Positions 32,319 to 43,339 of a stretch of DNA of 64,000 nt are shown here, piece by piece (the stretch's first letter is position 1; every line of letters starts with the position of its first letter). The stretch is from Malacoplasma muris (GTDB lineage: Bacteria > Bacillota_I > Bacilli_A > Mycoplasmatales > Mycoplasmoidaceae). Made by a program: the position numbers and the translations under genes. The notes under the pieces were generated by a model. The model saw only the letters and a program-made list of their open reading frames with translations, had not been told where the DNA came from and did not search any database. The stretch lies in assembly GCF_046774425.1 (NCBI RefSeq), contig NZ_CP177248.1, forward strand, positions 558,001 to 622,000, given 5' to 3'.

Positions 32319-32942
32319 ATGATAAAAAATAAACTATTTGAATATGATAACAAAATAAGAAATTCTTATAAAAATATATTAGGAATAGATGAAGTAGGTA
32401 GAGGATGTGTTGCAGGTCCTCTTGTTGTTGCTGGCGTTATCTTAAAAAAAGATTTTTATGATTCAAGAATACAAGATTCAAAGAAAATAAAAACTTTAGA
32501 AAAAAGAAAAGAACTTGCAAATCTAATTATTAAAAATTGTATTAAATATAAATATGTAATATTTAATAATAAAGAAGTTGACTTAATTAATCCAAAACAA
32601 TGTTCAAAGTCAGGCATGAAAGAAATTGCTATAGATCTTCAAAACTATTTTGATATTGCAATTACAGATTATGAAAATATTGATTTAGATATTAATCAAA
32701 TAAATTTAAAACAAGGTGATAATAAATGTTTTTCAGTGGCTTGTGCATCAATCCTTGCAAAGCATATTAGAGACTTAGAAATAATAAAATTAAACAATTT
32801 ATATCCAGAATATGATTTCATTAATAATCAAGGTTATTTAACTAAAAATCATATTTCTTTATTAAAAGAATATGGAGTAAAAAAAGAAATTTATAGACTA
32901 AGTTACAAGCCCATTAAAAAAATCTTAAATAATCTTTATTAA
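32319..32942 (+). CDS. rnhB: Ribonuclease HII
   Basis: 207 residues, typical size. The N-terminal NILGIDEVGRGCVAGPLVVA holds the Asp-Glu metal ligands. ITDYENIDLD carries the third acidic residue and the CASILAKHIRDLE segment the fourth. A C-terminal GYLTKNHISLLKEYG fits the substrate-binding part of the family. It cleaves RNA in RNA-DNA hybrids and at misincorporated ribonucleotides. One of few plus-strand genes here; its short upstream region is shared with the divergent hydrolase. Confidence 0.95.
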   Translation: MIKNKLFEYDNKIRNSYKNILGIDEVGRGCVAGPLVVAGVILKKDFYDSRIQDSKKIKTLEKRKELANLIIKNCIKYKYVIFNNKEVDLINPKQCSKSGMKEIAIDLQNYFDIAITDYENIDLDINQINLKQGDNKCFSVACASILAKHIRDLEIIKLNNLYPEYDFINNQGYLTKNHISLLKEYGVKKEIYRLSYKPIKKILNNLY

Positions 32943-32977
32943 TAAATATAATTAAAATTAAAAGGTGTGTTGTATAT

Positions 32978-33256
32978 ATGAAAAAAATAGATGTCCCTTT
33001 GTCATCATCACTTGAATACATATTAATAAGTAATGATAGTAAATTCTATGGTTACTATCATATGAAATTAAAATTTAAAGAAAAGCAAAAATTATATGAT
33101 TATGAAGTTAAAAAGAAATTGTGAGATACATATTTGGAAAAAGAAGCAATAAATTCAAATGGATTAAATATTGGCAAAACAATTTGATGCTATATAGTCA
33201 TTGGAGATATAATTGAACACAAATCATATAAAGAGATTATGGATGATGTGAATTAA
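32978..33256 (+). CDS. Small hypothetical protein (92 residues)
   Basis: Reads MKKIDVPLSSSLEYILIS onward and is continuous only with UGA as Trp (two UGA codons, at about 33124 and 33185), so a standard-code search misses it. AAAGGTG lies 10 bp upstream of the ATG. It is charged, with a Lys-rich helical middle (KLKFKEKQKLYDYEVKKK) and an Ile/Asp/Glu-rich end. No signal peptide or membrane segment. It follows rnhB by 35 bp and is probably co-transcribed. No family recognised. Confidence 0.72.
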
Positions 33257-33258
33257 AA

Positions 33259-33286
33259 AAACTCTAAATAATTACATTTAGAGTTT
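33259..33286. terminator. Bidirectional terminator between convergent genes
   Basis: Inverted repeat AAACTCTAAAT / ATTTAGAGTTT with a 6-nt loop, between the plus-strand 92-residue gene and the minus-strand Pro/Ala-rich gene, with A-run and T-run on either side. Confidence 0.75.
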
Positions 33287-33291
33287 ATTTT

Positions 33292-34152
33292 TTATCTTCT
33301 AGCTGCAGGAGCAACACCTGGTCTTATTGGCATCACAGGTCTAGGACTACCAGCTACAGGTCTTGAACCAACAGCAGGTTTTGACACACCTACTTTAGGT
33401 TTAGAAGTAGCAGCAACAGATGGTCTCACTGGAGCTACCCTTGGAGTAGCAGCAACAGGTTTTGCACCCACTACAGGTCTTGTTCCAGGAGCTTTAACAG
33501 GGGGTTTTACACCTCCAACTACTGGTCTTTCTGCAGGAGTTTTAACTGCTGTTTTTGCTGCTGCAGAATCTGTTGGAGAAACTTTTGCATCAGCAGGTTT
33601 TTTAAACATTGATTTTAAACCTGAAAACATTGGTTTTGCACCTGATGTTTTTGATTTTGCTGGGATAGCATTAATAGTTCTAACCACAGTTCCTGGTTTA
33701 GAAGTTGTAGTTGTTGTAGTTGTAACAACTTTTTTTACAGGACCATTTTGTACTGTTTTTGTTGTATTAGTAACAGGAGCTGCTGCTGGAACAGCAGGAG
33801 CTGTTAATTTAATATTAATATTTTGTTTTTTGCTAACATCAACTTTTTCTTTTTGAATGCTTTTCAATGATTGATCAACAAATCCATCCAATAAATTTTT
33901 ATATTTGATATATAACAAATATGAAACAATCGTTAAAATGGTTGCAACTGCTGTTAATGCTGTAAATACTATAGCAAGTATTCTAACTAAAGCGATTTGA
34001 CTATTAGTTTCTACTTCACTAATTCTTATCAGTGTAACAACTCACAATCCAACCATTACACCTAGAAAAATAATTGCAAATTGAGCAGCAATAAATGCTA
34101 TTCTACCTGTAATTGTTTTTTTCTTTTCTAAAGATATTTGAGTATAAGACAT
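33292..34152 (-). CDS. Two-helix membrane protein with Pro/Ala/Arg-rich low-complexity tail
   Basis: 286 residues. ATG at 34152 preceded by AAGGATG. Two hydrophobic helices (about 18-42 and 55-85) are followed by a charged segment. About 170 residues then consist almost wholly of Pro, Ala, Val, Thr, Lys, Arg, Gly and Ser, with recurring motifs such as RPVVG, RPVAG, KPVAA and GVKPPVKAPG, ending VAPAARR. The coding sequence here is clearly less AT-rich than its surroundings. Both termini are predicted on the same side, most likely the cytosol given the positive charge. Proline-rich basic tails occur in mollicute cytoskeletal and adhesion proteins, but no orthologue is recognised. Confidence 0.82.
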
Positions 34153-34243
34153 ACTGACATCCTTTTTCATTGGCTTCTTGCCTAGTAATTATTCTATCAC
34201 AGTTTAAATAAATAAAAAAATAAAATACCTAATAAATTGAAAT

Positions 34244-36400
34244 TTAAAACTCAATGATTTCAAAATCAATTTTCTTAGTTATCTTACTTGAACCCACAAC
34301 TCTAATTTTAACTTTTGTTCCAAGAGTTAAAATTTTTTTTGTTTTTTTGCCTAAATATATTGATAGATTATCACTATATTCATAATAATCACCTAATATA
34401 TTTTCAGGCCTTGCTAATCCTTCTATTGTATTTTCTAATTGGACAAAAATACCAAAAGAAGTAATATAACTTACAAAACCATTAAATACTTGTCCAATTT
34501 TAGATTCCATATATTCAGCAAATTTCATTGAATTTACTTCTCTTTCAGTATTTGTTGCCACAATTTCTGTTTTAGTTGCTTGTTCACAAATATCTTTCAA
34601 TCTTGCATTCAAATCATATCTAATTTCATTTGTATATTCAGTTTTATTAAGTATAAACATTTTAAAAAGACGATGCACAACTAAATCTGAATATCTTCTA
34701 ATAGGGGAAGTAAAATGAGTATAATTATCCAATGCCAACCCGAAGTGGTGATCATTAACAATACTATATTTTGCTTTAGCCATTGTTCTTAACAAAATTA
34801 TGTTGATTAATTCTTTATTGGGATTGTTAATATTATTTTTTAATCACTTAGCAATTGTATTTGGTTGTCAATTTTTTACTTCAGCATCAAATTTAAAATT
34901 TAATTTTTTTGCTTCAATTTCAAACATTGCTATTTTCTTTTCATCAGGTTTATCATGAACTCTGTATATAAAATCAGAACTTAGTTTTAATTGATTAAAT
35001 TTTATTGTTACAGCTTCATTTGCAGCAACCATAAAACATTCAATTAAATTTTGTGCTTGTCCTGACTTTTTTTGTTGAATATCAATTATTTTTTCATTTT
35101 CATCCAAAATAATTTTAGGTTCTGGAATTTCAAAATTTATGTATCCTAATTTTTCTCTTTTTTCTTTTAGAATAAAAAAAAGCTCATATGCTTGGTCAAG
35201 CATAGATTTAATTGATTCTTTTTCATTTGAAAAGTCTGTTTTTTGTTCAAAGTATTCATTTACTTCTTCATAGCTAAATCTTCTTTTAGAATTAATAATA
35301 GCATTATAGACATCAATATTTTTAAAATTTCCAAAATTATCAATATCCATTTCACAAACCATGCTTAATCTATCTTCATTTGGATTTAATGAACATATAT
35401 CATTTGATAAATTATGTGGCAACATAGGTATAACTTGATTTACAAGATAAACTGATGTTCCTCTTTTGTATGCTTCATTATCTACAATTGAATTATATTC
35501 TACATAATGTGAAACATCTGCTATACACACATATAGTTTATAAAGATTATCATTAATTTTTTTTACATAAATAGCATCATCTAAATCTTTTGAAGTAGCT
35601 GGATCAATTGTAATAATATCAAGAGATGTTAAATCATGTCTTTTAATAAATTCTTCTTTACTTATAATTGAGTTAAATTCTTTTGATGCATTAATAACAT
35701 TTTCATTAAATTCAGGTTCTAAACCTGCATCATATACAATAGATAAAATATCAACACCAACACTATTTTTATGACCGATAACTTTTGAAACAGTAGCATA
35801 AGCTACATTATCTACAATATTTTTAATTTTAATTAAAATTTTATGTCCATCAACTAATCCATCAATGTTATCTAAAACAACTCTATATGTGTGTTTATTA
35901 TCATCAAAAACAAAACCATATTTATTGTTTTGTTTTATAAATACACCAGTGTAATATTCTTTATTTCTTTCAATTATCTTTAAAACAACACCATCTTTAA
36001 AAACATGATTTGGATTATCATTTTTTTTATCCATATAGCAAACTAAAACTTTATCACCATGAAGAGCATTATTAATATTTTTTTTGTTAACATAAACTTC
36101 ACTTTGGTCAGAATTTTCTCTTTTTACAAAACCATCACCTTTAGCATTAAGAAAAATAATACCTTCAAAAGCAGTTTCTTTTAGAATGGGGCCATTTTCA
36201 TAACCCATAACTAATTTCTTTGTATAAAGCTGCTTCAGTGTATTATTTTCCACTAAATGATCAATACATTTGAAAACAATAATTTTGTCTTTAAATTTTT
36301 TTTGTAACTTTTTATATATTATTCCTGCAGGAATTGGAGTTCCTTTTTCGTTTTTTACAGTTTGAACTATTGCACTAATTAATTCATCACTAAAAATCAT
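34244..36400 (-). CDS. rnr: Ribonuclease R
   Basis: 718 residues in one frame with UGA Trp. The N-terminus contains a winged helix and cold-shock-like RNA-binding region (KGDGFVKRENSDQSEVYV). The RNB catalytic domain shows ITIDPATSKDLDDAIYVKK with the metal-binding Asp cluster and FTSPIRRYSDLVVHR. A C-terminal S1 domain reads GQVFNGFVSYITSFGIFVQL. It degrades structured RNA 3' to 5' and is the main exoribonuclease in mollicutes, which lack PNPase and RNase II. The ATG overlaps the secG stop (TAATG). Unlike E. coli RNase R it lacks a long Lys-rich tail. Confidence 0.96.
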
Positions 36401-36642
36401 TATGAATACACTACCAATCTAATAACTATTCCTATTGCTATTAAAACAAACACAAAAATAAACAAAATAAATTGAAGAACTTTAACTGCTCCTCTATCTT
36501 TTGTCTTTTTAAAAAGTTCTATTTCATTTCCAGATGATGGAATAATCCCACCTGTATTACCACTACCAGATAAAAGAAGCGCAATTATCAATGCAATAAT
36601 TGCTAGAACATAAAATAATATATCCAATCATTCCATATTCAT
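36400..36642 (-). CDS. secG: Preprotein translocase subunit SecG
   Basis: 80 residues, two hydrophobic helices (about 8-23 and 56-78) joined by the typical loop LLSGSGNTGGIIPSSGNEIELFKKTKDRG. Start at ATG 36642 with TAAGGAGT directly upstream; the start reads MNMEWLDILF with one UGA Trp. SecG forms part of the SecYEG channel and assists SecA. secG next to rnr is a conserved Firmicutes-type order. The stop overlaps the rnr start, so translation is coupled. Confidence 0.92.
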
Positions 36643-36786
36643 ACTCCTTACAATATATTTATTATAAATTAGATTAACCATTATTTAAAATTAATAATAC
36701 ATTATTAAAAAATAATAGCATTGCACATTTTGCTATGTCAAATAATATGTTATTTCTTTTTTGAAAAAAATCAATATAGAAAATAA

Positions 36787-36810
36787 AAAAGAGCAATTAC
36801 TTGCTCTTTT
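36787..36810 (-). terminator. Terminator after tRNA-Arg
   Basis: Perfect 10-bp hairpin AAAAGAGCAA / TTGCTCTTTT with a TTAC loop, 12 bp past the 3' end of the minus-strand tRNA. Confidence 0.8.
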
Positions 36811-36822
36811 CAGTTATATAAA

Positions 36823-36899
36823 TGGCGCGCCTGAAGAGATTCGAACTCCTGACCCTGCGCTTAGAAGGCGCATGCTCTATCCAACTGAGCTACAGGCAC
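36823..36899 (-). tRNA. tRNA-Arg (anticodon UCU)
   Basis: 77 nt with encoded CCA. On the minus strand: acceptor GTGCCTG / CAGGCGC (one G-T pair), D-arm TAGCTCAGTTGGATAGAGCA, anticodon loop CTTCTAA (TCT), and T-arm CAGGAGTTCGAATCTCTT-type with GTTCGAAT. Reads AGA codons, the preferred Arg codon in this AT-rich genome. Confidence 0.96.
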
Positions 36900-37001
36900 T
36901 CAATGCTTCCATAAATATTATACAACTATTTTCATATTGGAAACAATGAAATAAATATAATTTAGTATTTTTATAAAAAAATATAAATAATTAAATTCTA
37001 T

Positions 37002-37817
37002 TTAGAATGATTCATTAAAATAAATATCTAATTTATTATGCTTATAAACTTTTGTATCTATTTTATTTTCAGATATAAGTTTAAAGTATCTTTTATCTAA
37101 ATTAAGATAAGACCTAATTTTAAGAGGATTATCTTTAAAATTAGACAATAATCTAATAAAGTTTTTTAAATCTAAAAATGCAAAATCATAAACTATATTG
37201 TTCTTATCAAAAATAATATAAGCATCATGTGATATTGCAATTCTTTGTTCTTCTTCTATTTTTAGCATTTTATAATATTGCTGATTTTCTTTTGTTGTTT
37301 TATAACTAAAATTTTTAAATTTATTTAACTTAATAAATTTATTTTGAATTTTTGTAAGCTTTGAATAATTAATATCTGATGTATATTCAATAGGTTTTAA
37401 ATATTGATCATTTTTAAGTTCATATGTATTTTTTAATGTACATGGATAAAATTCATATGATTTATAAATGTCTCAATTATATGCTTGAATAAAAATATAA
37501 TCATATTCTTGATGTAATTTATCCAGTCATTGTTGAAAAACACTTTTCATTAATCCTTGACCTTGAAATTCTTTCTTTGTTGAAACAGCCACTATAAAAG
37601 CAGCTTCATATTTTTTGTTATTTATATAAACTCTTTTTTTGTTGTTACAACAAGAAAAAATTACTTTATTATTTTTTTCAATAAAATAATAATCATTATT
37701 TTTCATGTACTCATTAAAATACATTTCAATATAGGCATTACTATCATCAAAGGCTTCTTTATATAATGTTTTTGCTTGAGTTAATTCAACTTTGTCCAAC
37801 CCTTTATTTAATTCCAT
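37002..37817 (-). CDS. GNAT-family acetyltransferase (Eis-like)
   Basis: 271 residues with UGA Trp. The N-terminal acetyltransferase part shows AEDL-type helices, YYFIEKNNKVIFSC and the acetyl-CoA loop AFIVAVSTKKEFQGQGLMKS (pattern V..V....EFQGQG). The C-terminal about 130 residues resemble a second Eis-like lobe but are poorly conserved. It would transfer an acetyl group to an amine. The ATG at 37817 lies inside the upstream DUF2156 gene, overlapping by 14 bp, so the two are coupled and may act in one pathway. Substrate unknown. Confidence 0.82.
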
Positions 37818-38730
37818 GAAAATCCACCTTAACTAAATATGTATTAACAATATAATATGGTTTATAAGACTTTTTAGATTGTTCTAATCCTTCTTGTCTT
37901 TCGCTATCTTGACGATCAACATAAATTTGTTCAATGTTATTTTTTTCTAAATTATTAGATAACAAATATTGATAGCTACCCTTATAATTTTTAGAAGCTT
38001 TTTCTAAAAAAATTTCATATATATCATTTCTACTATAACCTATAGTAACACCAATTAATTCATCTTTATAATACATTAGTAGACCAGATAAATTTGAATC
38101 ATTACAATATAATAAATTTTTTATGTAATTATATTCATATTCTCTTAAATAACCTTGATTTTGTATAATATGATTTTTTACATATGATAATATTTCTTTG
38201 TTTTGAGTTCCGTTGTAAAAAACAAAAGTAGTATCTTTCCCATAGTTTTTACTATAGAAATTATATAAATTTCTTTTTTTCTGCATTTTCTTTCCTGGAA
38301 AGCCTTTTAATTTATTTGTGTGATAAATATAGGAAGAGTCAGAATTTGAAACAATAGAATAATTTTTTAAATATTTTAAATCTGACGCAAAAACTCTATC
38401 TAAATATAAAGCATTAACACCTTTTAAAAAAGGTTTAATGTAATCAATAGCTTTTATAAAGTAAGGATATGAAATTTCATTCTTTTTTATAATAGGTCTT
38501 AAAATATAAAAATTATTAATCTCATTATTATTAATAATTAATTTATCTTTTATAATTTTTATATAGATGAATATAACATCACTTTCATAAATATAGTATA
38601 TTTCTAATCCATAATGTTTTCACAAATACAAATTTAAAGCAGAAATATAATAATTTGGATAAATCATGTTGATGTATTGTTGTAATTTTTTATAGTTATC
38701 TTTTGTTAATAAAGTCATTTTACTATTCAT
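37804..38730 (-). CDS. DUF2156 / phosphatidylglycerol lysyltransferase-like domain protein
   Basis: 308 residues. The family pattern is visible as LYLDRVFASDLKYLKN, the hallmark KLKGFPGKKMQKKRNLYNF, and the ending DSERQEGLEQSKKSYKPYYI. These match the soluble LPG_synthase_C (DUF2156, GNAT-fold) domain of aminoacyl-phospholipid synthases. There are no flippase membrane helices, so it is only the catalytic-type domain. Such proteins can aminoacylate lipids or other acceptors from aminoacyl-tRNA. Start at ATG 38730; an in-frame ATG at 38718 is an alternative. Followed by an overlapping GNAT gene. Confidence 0.82.
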
Positions 38731-38800
38731 ATAATTAGTACCCTTAAAATGTATTAATATTAACACCAAAAAATATTTATAAAACATTAAATGTCAAAAA

Positions 38801-39787
38801 CTATTTAATGTCTGTTTCTTTAGAATCTTTACCAATTAGTAATCTATAAGCTGCATTTATTTCCTTAAATTTCTTCTCTCCATCTGCTGATTTGTTAATA
38901 TCTGGATGATACATTCTTGCTTTTGCTCTATATGCTCTTTTTATCTCTGAGATTGATGCATTACTTGTTAATCCAAACAATTCATAACAATATGTTTTTG
39001 TTAATATATTAGGATTAAAATTATCATTAAACATTTCATCTACTTCAGCATCAAAGTATTCATCAAAATCATCAAAATCAAATTCATCATCATCTTCAAA
39101 AGAATACTTATCCTTGTATAAAAAATTACGATTTATTTGTCTAAAAAATGGAGAATCAAAATCATATGTAAACTTGTTTACAAAATAATTGTTAGATTGT
39201 TTTTTATTGTTTTTTAAAAATGAACTTATCATATCATCTTGAAAAAAATTATTGTCATCAAAATATTTTAGAAAATAATTTTGTTTATTTTCAAGAATAC
39301 TATCTAAAAGTTTTTTAAAATTGTTAATTGCATTATCACACTTATCTTGATATATTAAATCACAATACAATTTACCTTTTTTGTTATAAGTCATCATAAA
39401 CAACAAATTAAGATTAAATGTATCACTTGATTTACTAAGAATTAAAAATTCTTTTATTTTATAATTATCATTTAATTTATCTTGAATAGAATCAAAAACA
39501 TTTTTAATCTTTAAATCAAAAGGTAAAAGTTCTAAATCATATTTTGAATAAAACAATGTTTCTAAAAATGGAACTGAAACTTTATTTTTGTTATATTTAA
39601 GATTTTTTAATTTTGCTAAAACAACATTTAAATTATTTGAATCATATATTTTTTTCAAACTTAAAAAATCTTTAGGTGTATATCCATTAAAATCACTTAA
39701 ATAAACACCTTTTAAAACTTTTTCTCTTTCATTAATATCATAATTTTTTAATTGATGTCCACTATAATATTTCTTGGCTCCAAACAT
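38801..39787 (-). CDS. J-domain (DnaJ-like) protein with C-terminal J domain
   Basis: 328 residues. The ATG at 39787 has AAAAAGGATTTG upstream. The first about 225 residues are a Lys/Leu/Asp-rich helical region without a recognised domain. A very acidic stretch follows (FEDDDEFDFDDFDEYFDAEV, about 235-255), then a J domain at the C-terminus: CYELFGLTSNASISEIKRAY, the diagnostic HPD in ARMYHPDINKSADGEKKFKE, and INAAYRLLIGK. J domains stimulate DnaK ATPase and direct it to clients. Zinc-finger and substrate domains of classic DnaJ are absent, so this is a specialised co-chaperone. Confidence 0.88.
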   Translation of the reverse strand: MFGAKKYYSGHQLKNYDINEREKVLKGVYLSDFNGYTPKDFLSLKKIYDSNNLNVVLAKLKNLKYNKNKVSVPFLETLFYSKYDLELLPFDLKIKNVFDSIQDKLNDNYKIKEFLILSKSSDTFNLNLLFMMTYNKKGKLYCDLIYQDKCDNAINNFKKLLDSILENKQNYFLKYFDDNNFFQDDMISSFLKNNKKQSNNYFVNKFTYDFDSPFFRQINRNFLYKDKYSFEDDDEFDFDDFDEYFDAEVDEMFNDNFNPNILTKTYCYELFGLTSNASISEIKRAYRAKARMYHPDINKSADGEKKFKEINAAYRLLIGKDSKETDIK

Positions 39788-39914
39788 ACAAATCCTTTTT
39801 TTAAAATATGAAACTGGTATTATAAAATTATAAATATTTAGCAATGTACTCAATTAATTATATTGATAAAAAATAATTTTTATAAAAATAAAATTATTTT
39901 CTTTTCAAAATAAA

Positions 39915-39942
39915 AAACTATCTACTTTTGAGTAGACAGTTT
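39915..39942 (-). terminator. Terminator of the fhs-MATE operon
   Basis: Inverted repeat AAACTATCTACT / AGTAGACAGTTT (one mismatch) with a TTTG loop, overlapping the last codons and stop of the MATE gene. Confidence 0.65.
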
Positions 39943-41634
39943 AGTAGATTCATTATTATTTATAGATTGAATATCGATTGGTGTATCTTTTTGTTTTTCT
40001 TTTCTAAGATATAAATATCAACTACTATAGCCACAAACAACTATTCCAGACACTCCCATAATAGCTAGTGGAGCAAATACAAAACAATCAATATTTCCAG
40101 TAGCTACTGCTATAGCTCTAGCAATAAATAATCCAGGTATTCCAAAAATAATACCATAAGCAATTGAAGTTATTAAAGATGTTATAGGTTTTCCAGTTGA
40201 TTGAAAATATAACATTCCAGAAATTGCTAATACCAATAATACTAATTGTGCCATAGTAATCATTAATAATTTTGAAGCATCATTAAAATTGTCATTTTCA
40301 GGTAATATGTCAAATAATCATAAAAATTGTTTTGGTAATGCAAAACATACTAAAATAAAGAATATTAATGCATATGCTAGTGACATAACCATTGTCATTC
40401 AATATGCTTTTTTAACATTATCTATATTATTCTTAGCATGATTATATGTTATTACAGTTCTAGCACCTCTAATAATTCCTATAATTGCACTATAAAATAA
40501 ATTATAAATAGGACTAACTGCACCAAGAATGGTTAAGTAATATGAATTATCCAACCCAGTAACTTGATTTGTAATAGATCCATAAATGGATTGTTGAACT
40601 AAAGAAAAAATAGCTGTTGATGCATTTCTGAAAAGACTTGACATTCCAATTGCAAAAATAAAAATAACAATTGATTTATCAAATCTAAAATTTTTAATAT
40701 TTAAACTTTTATACTGTAGCAAAGTATCATTCTTTTTATTTAATATATAAATATACAATAAAAATATTGATGTTGAAGCAATTCAACTAATTGAAGTTGC
40801 AATTGCTGCACCTGAAATACCTAATTTTGTAAATAATAATAATATGACATCCAATCCAATATTAATAACATTAGCAGTTAGAATAAATGCTGTTGGAATA
40901 CCATTTTTACCTTCACTATTTAAAAGAGAAATAAAAACCATTGTAAAACAATTAAATACATTAAAACCTATTAATATTAATGCATATTCTTTTGCTCATG
41001 TTATAGATAGATCTCTACAATAATTAACAAAATCTTGAACAAGAATTTTATCATTTCCTGTTAAATTAAAGCTATCAATATTAGTTGTTTTTGATTGAAT
41101 AGGAACAACAAAAAAAGTTAAACCTATTAAAATTGCTGAAGTAACAAGTGATGTAATTAATGTAAGAAAAAATCCATTATTTCAAACTACTTTTGCTTTT
41201 GTATAATCTTGTTTTCCAAGCATCTTAGAATAATTAATTGATATTCCAAGACCTAACATTAATGTAATAGCTGTACAAATTAATGTTAATGGAGATGATA
41301 ATGAAATTGATGTTCTAATAATACTAGCAACTGAAGTCTGTATATTTAACTGTTGAGTCCTAATAATATCAATTGCTTGTTTTCATTGAGAATTATAGGC
41401 AAAATCAAAAAATGTTTCATCTTTAAAAATTGGATTTAATGGTAAAATTCTAACCATTAAAATTTGATCTACAAACACATATATTCCAGTTGCAAGTGAA
41501 ACAACAACAGCCAAAAAAACAATTTTGTTTAATGATTTAAATACTGAAGTTTTTTCAAATAATTTTACAACTGAATCAACACTTTTATTATTAAAACTGG
41601 TGCCACTTTTTTCTTTTTCTTTATCTAAATTCAT
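39922..41634 (-). CDS. MATE family multidrug/toxin exporter-like membrane protein
   Basis: 570 residues with UGA Trp. About 12 hydrophobic helices in two similar halves, as in MATE proteins. Family-like segments include VDQILMVRILPL after helix 1, ISLSSPLTLICTAITLMLGLGISINYSKMLGK and the second-half counterpart GIIRGARTVITYNHAKNNIDNVKKAY. A basic, Asn-rich cytosolic tail ends SINNNESTKLSTQK. MATE proteins export cationic compounds using Na+ or H+ gradients. The gene overlaps the end of fhs by 14 bp. The loop between helix 1 and 2 is longer than usual. Confidence 0.85.
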
Positions 41635-43204
41635 ATCTTATCCTTTTTGCATTAGGTATCTTTGGTAATCCAGGCATTAAGAAGATTTGAGTAGTAATTA
41701 GAATAACAAATCTTGCAGAGTGGTTAAATTCTACATCATTTATTGAAATTGTAAACCCCTTAGGAACATTTAATTTTTTAGCATCATCTGATAGTGATGA
41801 AAATGTTTTTGCAAAACATATATAATAATCTTGAATAAATTGTTGATTTTCTTTTAATTTATTAATAGCTTGTTCACTAAAATTTACTCCATCAGCTCCA
41901 TAAATAGTTTTAGCTACTAATTTTGCTTTATCAATTATAGAATCTGATAATTTATAAGTATATTTAATGACATTTTTATCACTTAAATTATTATTTATAA
42001 ATTCTATTAAATGCTTATTAGCCTTAGGTCCATCTTGTCACATAGTGGACAATTCACATGGAATTTTTTTGTCTTTGCACAGTTGTAACAATTTATCTAT
42101 TTCTTTTTGTGTGTCATCATTAAACTTATTGATAACAACAACATAGTTTAATCCAAAACTCTTTATTGAATCAATATTTTTTAATAAATTACTAAATCCT
42201 GTTTCAAGACTATATAAATTTTCTTTATTTAAATCTTGGACTAAAGTACCACCATGGTATTTTAATGATTTAATTGTTACAGCTATAACAACTAAATTAG
42301 GAACTTTATTAAGTTCTCTTGTTTTAATATTTAAAAATTTTTCAGCTCCAAGATCTATTCCAAAACCAGACTCTGTAAAAGTATAATCAGCAACAGATAA
42401 AGCAAGTTCTGTTGCAATTACTGTATTACATCCATGTGCAATATTGGCAAAAGGACCACCATGAATAAGAACTGGATTGTTATATTTTGAAAAAGCTAAA
42501 TTCGGATTTAATGCATCATCAAGTATCATCATAATAGAATCAATAATATCTAAATCTTTTACATAAACTGGATTATTTTTTTTATTAAAAGCTACAATTG
42601 TGTTTAATAATTTATTTTTAAAGTCTAATTTTGATTTAGCCAAACAAAAAGAAGCCATTAAATATGAAGCAGCTGTTATATTAAATTTTGATGAAAAATT
42701 AGTTGATAATTTATTTGATAAACTATATTCTATTTTTCTTAATGATCTATCATTCATATCTATACAACGATTCCATAATATTTTTGATTCATCAATTTCT
42801 AAAGAGGAATTTTGGTATATTTCATTTTCAATAATAGACATTATTAAATTATTAGCAGCTTCAATTGCAAAAAAATCTCCTGTAAAACCACAATTAATTT
42901 TATTAGCATTTATAAGTTCACAATTACCACTACCTGTAGCACCACCTTTTATACCAAAAAATGGGCCCATAGAAGGTTGTCTTAATGCTGCTATTGATTT
43001 ATAACCATAATAATTAAAACAATCATTTAATCCAATTAATGTTGTTGTTTTACCTTCTCCTGTTGGAGTTGGATTAATTGAAGTAACTAAAATTAATTTT
43101 GATTTTTTATTATCAAAAGTGATTTTATTTTTTAAATTTACCTTATAAAAATTACCATATTGAATAATTTCATAATCATCAAAAAATCTTTTAATATTTT
43201 TCAT
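41621..43204 (-). CDS. fhs: Formate--tetrahydrofolate ligase
   Basis: 527 residues. Signature segments: SINPTPTGEGKTTTLIGL (ATP-binding P-loop), RQPSMGPFFGIKGGATGSG, HGGPFANIAHGCNTVIAT and FTESGFGIDLGAEKF, and near the end FLMPGLPKIPNAKRI. It joins formate to tetrahydrofolate using ATP, giving 10-formyl-THF for fMet-tRNA and one-carbon metabolism. Slightly shorter than the about 555-residue norm because the C-terminus is trimmed (ends RIRYEFR). First gene of an operon with the MATE exporter. Confidence 0.96.
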
Positions 43205-43284
43205 AACTTATCCTTTATTAATGCATTAAAAATATTTATATTTTAATAGTAAATGATAATAAACATATAATTATTAAAAATTTA

Positions 43285-43290
43285 TATAAT
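43285..43290 (+). promoter_or_regulatory. Possible -10 box (TATAAT) for ferredoxin-rlmH
   Basis: TATAAT located 50 bp upstream of the ferredoxin start in a short divergent intergenic region. No convincing -35, common in mollicutes. Confidence 0.4.
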
Positions 43291-43339
43291 AATATTAAGT
43301 AATATATATTAACATTTAATAATTACAAAGGTGAAAAAT

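Noticed and set aside
33292..33918. Short repeats in the Pro/Ala-rich gene as a possible CRISPR array
   Set aside because: The repeats are imperfect, in frame and without uniform spacers; they encode low-complexity protein. No CRISPR array or cas gene was seen anywhere.
42600..43004. Plus-strand ORF opposite fhs
   Set aside because: Antisense to a strongly conserved gene and lacks a start signal.
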